Shown here: positions 17,023 to 25,713 of the stretch, piece after piece
Layout: each line of letters begins with the position of its first letter
Position numbering within the stretch: the stretch's first letter is position 1
Origin: Myxococcus fulvus
GTDB lineage: Bacteria > Myxococcota > Myxococcia > Myxococcales > Myxococcaceae
Assembly: GCF_900111765.1 (NCBI RefSeq)
Contig: NZ_FOIB01000002.1
Coordinates: forward strand, 434,001-498,000
Length of the DNA stretch: 64,000 nt
Direction: 5' to 3'
The notes under the pieces: generated by a model
Told to the model about the DNA's origin: nothing
Database searches by the model: none
The model's input: only the letters and a program-made list of their open reading frames with translations
Made by a program: the position numbers and the translations under genes

Positions 17023-17631
17023 CTACCAGCTCACGCCGCGCTTCTCGAACTTCTTGCGGATCTGCTTCTCGTCCGTCCACTCGATGAGGCCGGTGCGCAC
17101 GTTGCTGAGCTTCGCGGTCATCTTGTAGTACACGAGCTTGTCGCGGCCGACCTCCTGGATGATGGAGGCCAGGTCGCCCGACATCAGGAAGTCCACGGAC
17201 ACCTGCTGCCCGGGGCCCTTCGCCGCGTTCGGGTTGACGTAGCCGGACTGCTGGTACTCGTACTCCTCCGCGATGTCCTGGCGCGCGGCCTGGTCCACCA
17301 TGGCGAAGCGGCCCGTCTGCGCGAGCGCCGTCTGAATCTTGTCACCCAGGGAGCGCATGTCGATGTGCTCGGAGGTGCTGTTCTTCAGCTTGCCCACGAG
17401 GACGATGGGCAGCGAGCCGTCCGGCCGGGGCGTGGAGAAGCGCGGCGAGGAGGCCAGCGACTCCGCCATCTTCTTGGCGATGAGCTGCAGGTCGTTCTCG
17501 TTGAACTGGTCCGACAGCATCTCGATTTCGTTCGGGTCCTCGTACGTGCCACGCGTGAAGGCACGCGGACCACCACACGCGGCGAGCGAGGCGACGAGGC
17601 AGGCGGACAAAAGCAGGCGATGAATCTTCAT
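17023..17631 (-). CDS. LpoB-like penicillin-binding-protein activator lipoprotein
   Basis: In enterobacteria LpoB is an outer-membrane lipoprotein that activates the peptidoglycan synthase PBP1b. This 202-residue protein has a signal peptide with lipobox SLAAC. The LpoB fold signature is visible: LSDQFNENDLQLIAKKMAESL, PIVLVGKLKNSTSEHIDM, and LSNVRTGLIEWTDEKQIRKKF at the end. The target synthase is not in the window. It starts 13 bp after the preceding gene and lies between a secreted unknown protein and the COG3014 lipoprotein, all in one direction, which fits an envelope-assembly operon. Confidence 0.85.
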   Translation of the reverse strand: MKIHRLLLSACLVASLAACGGPRAFTRGTYEDPNEIEMLSDQFNENDLQLIAKKMAESLASSPRFSTPRPDGSLPIVLVGKLKNSTSEHIDMRSLGDKIQTALAQTGRFAMVDQAARQDIAEEYEYQQSGYVNPNAAKGPGQQVSVDFLMSGDLASIIQEVGRDKLVYYKMTAKLSNVRTGLIEWTDEKQIRKKFEKRGVSW

Positions 17632-17644
17632 GGTGAGGTGACTC

Positions 17645-18475
17645 CTAGTTCCATTCGCATTCGAAGCGGCTGCCTTCGAAGTTCCACTTGTAGGCGAGCA
17701 CCGCGTCGCGACGGTAGCCGGCCGTCAGGCGACACTGGCTCATCAGCGAGGCGCGCGGATAGTCGAAGGTGTACGTCTGCGCCTTCGAGCGCTCCTGCGC
17801 GTTGAGCTGGGAGGGATGGGTGAGCGTGGGGCTGGCGCTGGCGGCCACCATCACCGCGTGCTTGCCGTACGTCTTCAGGGGCACGCGGCCGGCCAGCTGC
17901 ACCCGGCGCACGGTGCGCGCCACCAGGATGTCGCTGCGGTCCACGTTCGTCTCGTGGCGGTTGCGACGCTGCAGCAGCTCCGAGATGTTCGCCGTGAAGA
18001 CGCGGGTGAGGTCCCCGTCCTCCACGAAGAAGTAGAGGAACGCCTCGCGCGCCACGCGGCTCTCCCCCGTGAAGTCCAGGGTGATGAGCAGCTCCAGCTC
18101 GCGGTTGGGCGTGATGCCGTGGCGGGACACCGCCGCCAGCACCTTCTTGTCCACGCCCGCCTTCTTCAGCTTGATGAGCCCGTCCGCGCTCGCGTCACAC
18201 GCGCAGCGGCGCTCTTCAATCATCTTCACCAGGTCCGCCGGCTCGAAGCCCGCCTGGGACAGCTTGGTCAGCTCCTCGTCCGTCAGGGGCAGCTGGTCCG
18301 AGCGCTCGTAGATGCGCGGCAGGTTGTTCGGGTCCCACTGGATGATGTTGTAGGTCTGCACGTTCCCTTCGGGGAACGGCAGGGCGATTCGAGGGCTTCC
18401 ATTCGCCGTGGACAGGCTGACGGGCGACTGGCTCGCCGCCAGCGCCAGGGTCGCCGCGAGGACTTGGGCAATCAT
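17645..18475 (-). CDS. Secreted protein of unknown function in the LpoB operon
   Basis: I do not recognise a domain. The 276-residue protein begins with a plausible signal peptide (MIAQVLAATLALAASQS) behind a GGAGG site 7 bases from the ATG. The first part has a helical segment (LTDEELTKLSQAGFEPADLVKMIEERRCACD) reminiscent of short helical-hairpin units, then beta-rich sequence with an RNRHETNVDRSD loop. Cysteines occur in CACD and near the C-terminus (QCRL, ECEWN), so disulfides are possible. It sits between the beta-barrel protein (16-bp gap) and LpoB (13-bp gap), so it is likely periplasmic and part of the same process. Confidence 0.65.
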   Translation of the reverse strand: MIAQVLAATLALAASQSPVSLSTANGSPRIALPFPEGNVQTYNIIQWDPNNLPRIYERSDQLPLTDEELTKLSQAGFEPADLVKMIEERRCACDASADGLIKLKKAGVDKKVLAAVSRHGITPNRELELLITLDFTGESRVAREAFLYFFVEDGDLTRVFTANISELLQRRNRHETNVDRSDILVARTVRRVQLAGRVPLKTYGKHAVMVAASASPTLTHPSQLNAQERSKAQTYTFDYPRASLMSQCRLTAGYRRDAVLAYKWNFEGSRFECEWN

Positions 18476-18491
18476 GTCGGGACCTCCCCCT

Positions 18492-19094
18492 CTAGAAGCG
18501 ATAACCCACGGCCATGCCCAACCGGTGCGTCACGCCGCCACCGCCGATGGGAATGTCCGGAGTGTAGAACAACCCGAGCGACACCTGGTCGCGCGAGCCC
18601 ATGAGCACCTCCGCGCCCACCTGGGGCGAGATGCCGAAGTGCAGCTCCTCCTTGTCCCCCCGCCCGCTCCCGGACGAGTCGTCCACGTAGTCGGGCGTGT
18701 AGATGGCGCCCGCCTTCAGCCCTAGCGAGAACACCAGCGGCCAGCCCCAGCTGCGGAAGCGCGGGCCCACCATGACGTTGGTGCGGCCGCCGTCGAAGAC
18801 GTAAGTGACGTTGGCGTCGAGCGCGAACCAGTCCGCGCCCCACCAGGACACCGTGGCGCCGACATAGAGCGGGGGGCCTTCGGGCGCGTCCCGGGGAGGC
18901 TCATCGGCGTTGACGGCCGCGCCCCACTCGAGCTGGAACGACACGCCCGTGTTGCTCGAACCCGAGTAGCCGCCCTTGCCATATTCGGATTCCTCGGGCC
19001 CATCCGTGCGGCCACGTTCCTGCGCGGCCGCGGTCAACGGCGCCGCCACGGCCAGCGACAGGAGGGCTCCGCACAACCTGGAATGACGCTTCAT
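18492..19094 (-). CDS. Outer-membrane beta-barrel protein
   Basis: A 200-residue protein with signal peptide (MKRHSRLCGALLSLAVAAPLTAAAQ), alternating hydrophobic strands (VSFQLEWGAAV, FALDANVTYVF, VFSLGLKAGAIY, VSLGLFYTPD) and a terminal aromatic residue (AVGYRF). These are hallmarks of a small outer-membrane barrel. The Asp/Gly-rich loop DDSSGSGRGDKEEL would face outside. The start at 19094 has GGGAG 8 bases upstream; the long in-frame region before it is antisense shadow of the MscS gene. It is the first gene of the operon continuing to LpoB and COG3014. Confidence 0.75.
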   Translation of the reverse strand: MKRHSRLCGALLSLAVAAPLTAAAQERGRTDGPEESEYGKGGYSGSSNTGVSFQLEWGAAVNADEPPRDAPEGPPLYVGATVSWWGADWFALDANVTYVFDGGRTNVMVGPRFRSWGWPLVFSLGLKAGAIYTPDYVDDSSGSGRGDKEELHFGISPQVGAEVLMGSRDQVSLGLFYTPDIPIGGGGVTHRLGMAVGYRF

Positions 19095-19213
19095 CTCGAA
19101 GACTCCCACATGCGGTAGGTGCGAAAATTCCACTGCTTCCGACGTCCGGCCCCCGCCAATATTCAAAACACCGCCCGGGCTGGCAAGCGCACCTTGGGCC
19201 CGGGGCCGTTCTC

Positions 19214-20860
19214 TCAGGAAGTGCGAGGCCCCGGAGGACTGGCGTCCTGGGGAGCGTCCGGCTGGGGGTCGGCCTGCACGACGGGGGCCTGCCGGGACTC
19301 GGTGCGGGTGAAGGGCAACCACTGGGGGTGGTTGCGCAGGAAGATGACCAGCTTTTCTCGGACCAGGGCGCGCAGTTCGAAGAGCTTGTCCGGGTTGGCG
19401 GCGCTGACGAGGGCGCGGATGGTGAGCGTGCGGTCCTGGGCCTCCAGCACCACGACGGTCTGCACCCGGCCGTCCCACAGGGCCTTGGCCTCGTGGTCGA
19501 GGATGCGCTTGAGCTCCCCGCGCAGCGCATCCACGTCCGTGGAGTAGTCCACCTGGAGGGTGACGGCGCCGAGCAGCTCGGGGCTGACCTTGCTCCAGTT
19601 CTGGAAGGGCTTGTCCAGGAAGTAGGTGATGGGGATGACCATGCGGCGCTGGTCCCAGACGCGCAGCACCACGTACGTGAGGGTGATCTCCTCCACGGTG
19701 CCGAACTCGGTCTCCACCACCACCTGGTCGCCGATGCGCACCGGCTGGGTGATGGACAGCTGGATGCCCGCCAGCAGCGTGGCGATGGACTTCTGCGCGG
19801 CCAGACCAATCACGATGCCGGCGATACCGGCCGAGGCGAGCAGCGACACGCCGACGTTGCGCACCACCTCGAACTGCATCAACAGCAGGGCCGCGGCCAC
19901 CACGTACGTCGCCGCCTCGAAGACGGCGCGCAGCACGGCGAACTGGGTGCGCAGCGAGCGCGCCCGGGCCGGGTCTCGGCTCTCGGAATTGACCCGGTTC
20001 TGGATGAAGTCCGCGAACACCCGCAGGAAGCGCAGGATGAACCACGCCACCGCGACGATGATGAGCGAGTAGCTCACCCGGTTGAACACCGTCTGCGTGG
20101 GGCGCGGCAGGAGCAGGAAGGACGTGCCCACCGCCAGCAGCACCGCGAAGAACGGCAGCCGCAAGGGGCCCTTCCCCGCCGCCACCAGCTGGTCGTCCAG
20201 CTCAATCTGGGTCCAGCGCGCCAGCCTCAGGCCGAACGCCAGCGACACCTTCTCCAGGAGCAGCGCCAGCCCCACCGAGGCGAGCAGCACCACCAAAAGG
20301 CCCAGCCACTGCCACGGCTCCAGGCCCAGCACCGTTCCGGAGAAGAAGAACGGCGGCAGCCACTCGGCCACGCGGGGGCCATACGCCTCGAAGAGGGGGT
20401 CCACCAGCCGGACGGTGGACTCGCTGAAGACCCAGAGCAGCGCGCCGTCCTGCGTCACGCGCTGGAGCCGGACGCTCACGTTGGCCCCGTCCAGGGGGAT
20501 GGTGCCCACCAGGTCGAAGCGCGGGTCGGCCGGGTCTCCCTCGGGGGCCTTGGAGAGGGCCGACAGGTCGATGGAGAGCTTGCGGTCCAGCACGAACTTG
20601 AGCCGGCGCGCCAGCTGGGCGCCGCGCTCGGGCTGCTGGGCCTTGGGGATGAAGTCCAGGTCCAGGTAGTGGGCCGCGGTGGCGTAGTCCCCCCGGTGCG
20701 CGGCGGACAGGAAGCCTTGCGCGGTGGCGTGGGGCGTCTGGCGGTCCATCGCCGCCGAGGGTGGCGGCAGACCCGAGTTGAGCGCCTGGGAGGGCAGCGC
20801 CCCGAGGACGAGCCCCATCACGAGGAGGGCCATCCAGGCCCTTCCGTCTGTGTGCATCAT
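19214..20860 (-). CDS. MscS-family mechanosensitive ion channel with N-terminal secreted domain
   Basis: A 548-residue channel. After a signal peptide comes a ~150-residue periplasmic domain (AHRGDYATAAHYLDLDFIP...) of the type found in large MscS homologues. Next are several TMs, the pore helix (SAGIAGIVIGLAAQKSIATLLAGIQL), and the conserved beta domain RIGDQVVVETEFGTVEEITL. The cytoplasmic C-terminus ends in a Pro/Asp-rich tail. These channels release solutes on hypo-osmotic shock. AAGGAGG precedes two consecutive ATGs (20860 and 20857); the first is used. It lies 119 bp upstream of the beta-barrel operon and is probably transcribed separately. Confidence 0.9.
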   Translation of the reverse strand: MMHTDGRAWMALLVMGLVLGALPSQALNSGLPPPSAAMDRQTPHATAQGFLSAAHRGDYATAAHYLDLDFIPKAQQPERGAQLARRLKFVLDRKLSIDLSALSKAPEGDPADPRFDLVGTIPLDGANVSVRLQRVTQDGALLWVFSESTVRLVDPLFEAYGPRVAEWLPPFFFSGTVLGLEPWQWLGLLVVLLASVGLALLLEKVSLAFGLRLARWTQIELDDQLVAAGKGPLRLPFFAVLLAVGTSFLLLPRPTQTVFNRVSYSLIIVAVAWFILRFLRVFADFIQNRVNSESRDPARARSLRTQFAVLRAVFEAATYVVAAALLLMQFEVVRNVGVSLLASAGIAGIVIGLAAQKSIATLLAGIQLSITQPVRIGDQVVVETEFGTVEEITLTYVVLRVWDQRRMVIPITYFLDKPFQNWSKVSPELLGAVTLQVDYSTDVDALRGELKRILDHEAKALWDGRVQTVVVLEAQDRTLTIRALVSAANPDKLFELRALVREKLVIFLRNHPQWLPFTRTESRQAPVVQADPQPDAPQDASPPGPRTS

Positions 20861-21032
20861 GCGGCCCTCCTTACTCCTTTTCGGCCCCTTTGCCGGAAGA
20901 AGTCGGGGCCTGGCCCCCCGGCGGAGGGGCGCCAAGGGGGACGCCGGGGACACCACCCCCTCTCACCCCGTGGGAAAGGCGTTGGTGCGCCGGCTGGGGG
21001 TAGGATAGAAACGGCGCCCAAGGAAGGTCGAC

Positions 21033-21416
21033 GTGTCCGAGAAGCGAAGAATCCTCCTGATTGACGACAGCGAAATCACGCTCGCCATGGAGAAGGCCGT
21101 GCTGGAAGCGCGCGGCTACGAAGTCATCGCCACCTCCACGCTGATGGAGTTCGAGAAGACGCTCCAGACGTGGCGCCCGGACCTCATCCTCACGGACATC
21201 CACATGCCCGAGGCCAAGGGCACCGACATCTGTCGCACCCTGAAGAACGAGTACGGCACCCAGGACATCCCCATCGTCCTGTTCTCCAGCCTGCCGGACG
21301 TGGAGCTGTCCAAGCTGGCCGAGCAGGTGGGCGCCGACGGCTTCCTCTCCAAGGAGAACGGGCTGGAGGCCATGGGCGAGAAGATCGACGAGCTGGTGCA
21401 GAGCATCCTCTGGTGA
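21033..21416 (+). CDS. Single-domain response regulator
   Basis: A 127-residue CheY-like receiver. It has DDSE in the acidic pocket, phospho-acceptor Asp in LILTDIHMPEAKG, the Ser of VLFSSLPD at the Thr/Ser position, and the Lys of FLSKENG. There is no output domain. The GTG start is well supported by AAGGAAGG five bases upstream. Its stop codon overlaps a GTG that opens the frame of the following lipoprotein (GTGA), so the two are coupled. This is an unusual pairing of a receiver with a cytochrome-type lipoprotein. No cognate kinase is adjacent. Confidence 0.88.
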   Translation: MSEKRRILLIDDSEITLAMEKAVLEARGYEVIATSTLMEFEKTLQTWRPDLILTDIHMPEAKGTDICRTLKNEYGTQDIPIVLFSSLPDVELSKLAEQVGADGFLSKENGLEAMGEKIDELVQSILW

Positions 21417-21421
21417 TTCGC

Positions 21422-23017
21422 ATGCCGCGCCCCGTCCTGGTCGCCGCCCTCTGGGGCCTGGTGCTGGTGCTCGGAGGCTGCAGGCGCACGGACCCCACCC
21501 CCCGCCCGCCGGAGACTCCCGAGGCGGGCGCGTCCCCGGCGGCCGCGTCCTCCACCTCGGGCGCCATCCTCTTCGTCTCCGCGGACACGCAGGGCTATCT
21601 GGGCCCGTGCGGCTGCAGCGAGAACATGCGCGGTGGCATCGCCCGCGCGGCCTTCCAGGTGAGCGAGGCCCGCCAGGGCGCGCTGCCCGTGCTGTACGTG
21701 GACGGCGGCAACAGCCTCTTCGGTGAGAAGACGCTCAAGCCCGGGCAGGTGCCGCAGGAGGAGCTGAAGGCGAAGGCGCTCGCGGACGCCATGCGGATGA
21801 TGGGGCTGTCGGTGCGCGCCACCGGCCCGCTGGATGACACGCGCGGCGCGGCCTTCCGTCAGGGATTGGGGCTGCCCGAGGTGGCGGACGGCGCGGTGAA
21901 GCTCCTGCCCGCGGGTCCTCGCAAGGTGGGCGTGGTGGCGGCGGACTCGCCGGAGCAGTTGGTGGCGGCGAGCGCGAAGGCCCGCTCGGACGGCGCGGAC
22001 TTCGTGCTGGGGTTGTTGGATGCGCCGTTGGAGGAGGCGCAGAAGGCGGCGGAGCTGCCGGGGCTCGCGGTGGACGTGCTGGTGGCCACCCGCTCCGCGT
22101 CCGAGCTGAGCGGCGAGCAGAACCGGCTGGTGAAGGCCACGGTCCCCGTCGTCGCGCCGCAGAGCAAGGGCCGCTCGCTGGTGCGCGTGGACCTGAGCTA
22201 CGCGAAGGCGCCCGGGAGCTTCTCGCTCCAGAAGGGACAGGCCGACCTGGAGCGCGAGGTGGCCGCGCTGGAGCAGCGCACGACGCTGTTGGACAAGGAG
22301 ATCAACCTCCCGGGCATCGACCCGAAGCTCAAGGCGCTCAAGCAGGGCAAGCGCGACGAGCTGGTGGCGCGCAAGCAGGCGCTGGTGTCGGCGCCGCCCG
22401 CCGCGTCGCCCGACGTGAATGGCTTCACGGTGCGCTTCGTGCCGTTGGAGTCGGGGCTGCCGTCGCTGCCGGACGCGCAGGCGCTGGTGGCGCGCTACGA
22501 CTCGGAGGTGGGCAAGCTGAACCTCGCGTGGGCGAAGGAGCACGGCCAGGACTGCCCCGCTCCCGCGAAGGGACAGGCGGGCTTCGTGGGCAACGAGCCG
22601 TGTCGCTCGTGCCATGAGGAGAGCTTCCCGGTCTGGGAGAAGTCCAAGCACCACCACGCGTGGGAGACGCTGGAGGAGGTGGGCAAGCAGCACCACCTCA
22701 ACTGCGTGGGCTGTCATGTGACGGGCTGGGAGCAGCCGGGCGGCGTGTGCCGGTTGGACAAGGTGGCGGGGCGCGAGGACGTGGGCTGCGAGAGCTGCCA
22801 CGGTCCTGGCTCCGAGCACGCGGACGAGCCGAGCGCGGACAACATCATCGCGTCGCCGGGTGAAGCGCTCTGCGTCACCTGCCACAACCCGGAGAACTCG
22901 CCGCACTTCGACTTCGCGACGTACCTGCCGCGAATCCTGGGACCGGGCCACGGGAAGCCCTCGGACGCCGTGTCACCCGACAAGCCGGCGGACGAGCGCA
23001 AACCCGCGAAGCCGTAA
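21422..23017 (+). CDS. Lipoprotein with UshA-like N-terminal domain and tetraheme cytochrome c C-terminus
   Basis: A 531-residue lipoprotein (lipobox LGGC, Cys20). Residues ~48-110 resemble the start of UshA/5'-nucleotidase-type proteins (ILFVSADTQGYLGPCGCSENMRGGI is the diagnostic region), but the metal-binding D-x-H is D-T-Q, so phosphoesterase activity is doubtful. A central helical region follows. The C-terminal part has four CxxCH heme motifs at about 394, 428, 456 and 484 (CRSCH, CVGCH, CESCH, CVTCH). It is probably a periplasm-facing electron-transfer protein of the cytochrome c554-like type. A GTG at 21413 overlapping the regulator stop is the alternative start. Confidence 0.8.
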   Translation: MPRPVLVAALWGLVLVLGGCRRTDPTPRPPETPEAGASPAAASSTSGAILFVSADTQGYLGPCGCSENMRGGIARAAFQVSEARQGALPVLYVDGGNSLFGEKTLKPGQVPQEELKAKALADAMRMMGLSVRATGPLDDTRGAAFRQGLGLPEVADGAVKLLPAGPRKVGVVAADSPEQLVAASAKARSDGADFVLGLLDAPLEEAQKAAELPGLAVDVLVATRSASELSGEQNRLVKATVPVVAPQSKGRSLVRVDLSYAKAPGSFSLQKGQADLEREVAALEQRTTLLDKEINLPGIDPKLKALKQGKRDELVARKQALVSAPPAASPDVNGFTVRFVPLESGLPSLPDAQALVARYDSEVGKLNLAWAKEHGQDCPAPAKGQAGFVGNEPCRSCHEESFPVWEKSKHHHAWETLEEVGKQHHLNCVGCHVTGWEQPGGVCRLDKVAGREDVGCESCHGPGSEHADEPSADNIIASPGEALCVTCHNPENSPHFDFATYLPRILGPGHGKPSDAVSPDKPADERKPAKP

Positions 23018-23159
23018 ACCCGCAGCGTTTGCCTGGCAGGCCGCACCCACGGTGGGTGCTTCATTCGGCCATACCGGGCGACTCGTTGTTTGACTGTCAA
23101 GAAAAAGGGCGAATACTTGGGGCTTCGCCTGCTTCTGGGCGCACTCTTCTTGCGACCGC

Positions 23160-25646
23160 ATGCTGCCCTTCTGCCTCCTCGTGCTGAACCTGGCCTCGCT
23201 TCCTGCCTCGCAGGGAGTGCCGCCACCCATGCCGCCGCCTCCCGCCGGCATGCGCATGCTCGCCGCGAACGAGACGCCGGCGCCCGCTGCGGCTCAGCTG
23301 AAGCCCGCGACGGACACCGCCACTGCTCCCGCCGCGCGGCCGAGCATGCCAGACAGCGGCACGGCCTCGCGCCCCACCGGGCCGGCGACCGAGCCGTCGC
23401 GCGCAGGCACGGCGGACTTAGCGAAGGGCACGAAGGTCGAGGGGGCCTCGGCAACGACGGCAGCAAAGGGCGCGAAGGTCGAGGGGGCCTCGGCGCCCGA
23501 GGGCTCGCCTTCCGCGACGACCGTGGCGAAGGACACGAAGGCCGAGAGTGTCTCGGCGCCTACGGGTTCGGCTTCAGTGACGACGGTGGCGAAGGACACA
23601 AAGGCCGAGAGTGTCTCGGCGCCTACGGGCGCGGCCTCCGCGACGACGGTGGCGAAGGGCACGAAGGTTGAGGGCTCATCGAACGCTGTCGTGCCTCCCG
23701 CCGCGAGCACCACCGACGCGGCGAAAGACGTGAAGGCCGAGGGCACTTCGAGTACCGGCATGGCGTCCACGGCGGGCAAGCAGGAGCCGGTGGCCCCCGC
23801 CGCCGATGTCGCGCCGGGGGATGACGAGGCCGACGAGGCACGTGCCCTCGCTGGAGCTCCCGACGAAGCCGACGAGGAGCCGGAGGCCACGCGCGAGGTG
23901 GTCGAGTCCGAGTCCGCGGAGCTGGAGGAGATGCGCGCGCTGGAGAGCGTGACGCTGGACCCCACCGCGAAGCCGAGCGCCGAGGTGATGCAGTCGCTGC
24001 GACGCCTGGGCCTCGCCAACCCGCTGCGCATGCGCATGCTGGACGCGCTCGAGGAGCCCACCTTCCGCGAGGACGACTCCCCCGAGCAGCTCCCGCTCAT
24101 CACCAACCTGGCCACGTTCGACGTCCGCAGCATCCAGGACCGCTACGACATCCCGGTGGAGATGCAGCCCCTCGTCGCGCAGTACATCCAGTTCTTCCAG
24201 GGGCCCGGTCGCCGCTGGTTCCGCAAGTGGATGTCCCGCTCCGCGCGCTACCTGCCGGTGATGCAGCCCATCCTCGAGAAGCACGGGATGCCGCTCGACA
24301 CCGTGTACCTGGCGATGATCGAGAGCGGCTTCTCCGCGCACGCCTACTCGTGGGCGCACGCCTCCGGCCCCTGGCAGTTCATCTCCAGCACGGGCAAGCA
24401 GTACGGCCTCAAGCAGGACTTCTGGGTGGACGAGCGCAGGGACCCCCTCAAGGCGACCCACGCCGCGGCCACCTACCTCAAGGACCTCTACCGCGAGCTG
24501 GGCCACTGGTACCTGGCGTGGGCCGGCTACAACACGGGCTCCGGCCGCGTGCGGCGCATGATTGAACGCCACGGCACGCGCGACTTCTGGGCGCTCGCCG
24601 AGGAGAAGGGTCTGGCGAAGGAGACCAAGCACTACGTGCCCAAGCTCATCGCCGCCGCGCTCGTCGCGAAGAACCCCTCCGCGTTCGGCTTCTCCGACGA
24701 GGAGTTCGACTACGAGCGGCCCCTGGAGTTCGACGAGGTGGAGCTCACCGACGCCACCGACCTGGACGTGGTGGCCCGCGCGGCGGGCGTGAACATCCAG
24801 GACGTGCAGGACCTGAACCCGGAGCTCAAGCGCTGGTGCACGCCGCCCGCGAGCACGAAGCACCCCTACAAGCTGCGGCTGCCCAAGGGCGCGGGCCCCC
24901 AGTTCGTCGAGGGGTTCAAGCGCATCTCCCCCGCGGAGCGGCTGACCTTCCGCGTGCACAAGGTAAAGCGCGGCGACACGCTGTCGCAAATCGCGGAGCG
25001 CTACGGCACGGCCTCCGAGGCCATCCTCCAGATGAACCGGCTCAAGAGCGCGCGCACGCTGAAGCTCGGCGCGGACCTGGTCATCCCCATCCCCGCGAGC
25101 AAGGCCGCGGCAGCGACGGGCGGCGCCATCGCGAGCAAGGTGGCCCAGGCCCGCCGCAGCGGCGTCGTGGCCCACCGCCCCGAGGACGAGGTGCCGGCCG
25201 GCACGCCCAAGGGCCCCGTGGCCGCGGGCCCCGTGAAGACGGAGACGCTCAACGGCCGCACGCGCGTGACGTACGGCGTGCAGTCCGGCGACAGCCTCTG
25301 GGTCATCGCGACCAAGTTCAACGTGTCGGTGGATGACTTGAAGAAGTGGAACAACCTGCGCCGGCGCAACCCGACGCTGCAGGTGGGCTCGCTCGTGTAC
25401 GTGTGGCCCCAGGGCACGGCGCAGGTGCAGGAGCGCGCGGGCACCGTCGTGGTGGCCAAGCAGGTCGCGTCGAACGCGGGCAAGCCCGTGAGCGGCGGCA
25501 AGGTGCACGCGCTGGCCGAGGGCGAGACGCTCTGGTCCGTCGCGCAGCGCTACGGCGTCAGCGTCCAGGACATCATGCGGTGGAACAACATCAAGGACCA
25601 CCGCACCATCCCCACTGGCAAGGTCCTCTCGCTGAGCGCGCCGTGA
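23160..25646 (+). CDS. MltD-like lytic transglycosylase with three LysM domains
   Basis: It cleaves the glycan strands of peptidoglycan to give anhydro-muropeptides. The 828-residue protein has a short signal-like N-terminus, a long Ala/Thr/Lys-rich linker with 21-residue repeats (about 88-200), and a transglycosylase SLT domain with catalytic Glu388 in MIESGFSAHAYSWAHASGPW. The SLT domain also has the AAATYLKDLY and AWAGYNTGSGRV motifs. Three LysM domains follow at about 600-643, 705-750 and 781-828. LysM binds GlcNAc-containing glycan. The ribosome binding site for the ATG at 23160 is weak. The linker repeats lie before the enzyme domain, which is unusual for MltD. The next gene is an L,D-transpeptidase. 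Confidence 0.92.
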   Translation: MLPFCLLVLNLASLPASQGVPPPMPPPPAGMRMLAANETPAPAAAQLKPATDTATAPAARPSMPDSGTASRPTGPATEPSRAGTADLAKGTKVEGASATTAAKGAKVEGASAPEGSPSATTVAKDTKAESVSAPTGSASVTTVAKDTKAESVSAPTGAASATTVAKGTKVEGSSNAVVPPAASTTDAAKDVKAEGTSSTGMASTAGKQEPVAPAADVAPGDDEADEARALAGAPDEADEEPEATREVVESESAELEEMRALESVTLDPTAKPSAEVMQSLRRLGLANPLRMRMLDALEEPTFREDDSPEQLPLITNLATFDVRSIQDRYDIPVEMQPLVAQYIQFFQGPGRRWFRKWMSRSARYLPVMQPILEKHGMPLDTVYLAMIESGFSAHAYSWAHASGPWQFISSTGKQYGLKQDFWVDERRDPLKATHAAATYLKDLYRELGHWYLAWAGYNTGSGRVRRMIERHGTRDFWALAEEKGLAKETKHYVPKLIAAALVAKNPSAFGFSDEEFDYERPLEFDEVELTDATDLDVVARAAGVNIQDVQDLNPELKRWCTPPASTKHPYKLRLPKGAGPQFVEGFKRISPAERLTFRVHKVKRGDTLSQIAERYGTASEAILQMNRLKSARTLKLGADLVIPIPASKAAAATGGAIASKVAQARRSGVVAHRPEDEVPAGTPKGPVAAGPVKTETLNGRTRVTYGVQSGDSLWVIATKFNVSVDDLKKWNNLRRRNPTLQVGSLVYVWPQGTAQVQERAGTVVVAKQVASNAGKPVSGGKVHALAEGETLWSVAQRYGVSVQDIMRWNNIKDHRTIPTGKVLSLSAP
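23421..23750 (+). repeat. 63-bp (21-residue) tandem repeats in the transglycosylase linker
   Basis: Units of the type AKDTKAESVSAPTGSASVTTV repeat about five times. The two central copies are nearly identical in DNA and the outer ones diverge (AKGTKVEG..., AKDVKAEGTSS). The period is 63 bp, a whole number of codons, so copy-number change would lengthen or shorten the linker without a frameshift. Confidence 0.8.
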
Positions 25647-25713
25647 GCGCCTTCACGACAGGGGCCTTCCGGACACGATGACGCCGGGCGAGTGAATTGC
25701 ATCGGGTGGGCGC

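Noticed and set aside
16820..18480. A possible mobile or foreign segment because of unknown proteins
   Set aside because: GC bias and codon use look the same as in neighbouring genes and there are no repeats, integrase or att-like sites.
23085..23125. Possible promoter before the transglycosylase (TTGACT, then TACTTG 18 bp later)
   Set aside because: The -10 match is too weak and could arise by chance; left unannotated.
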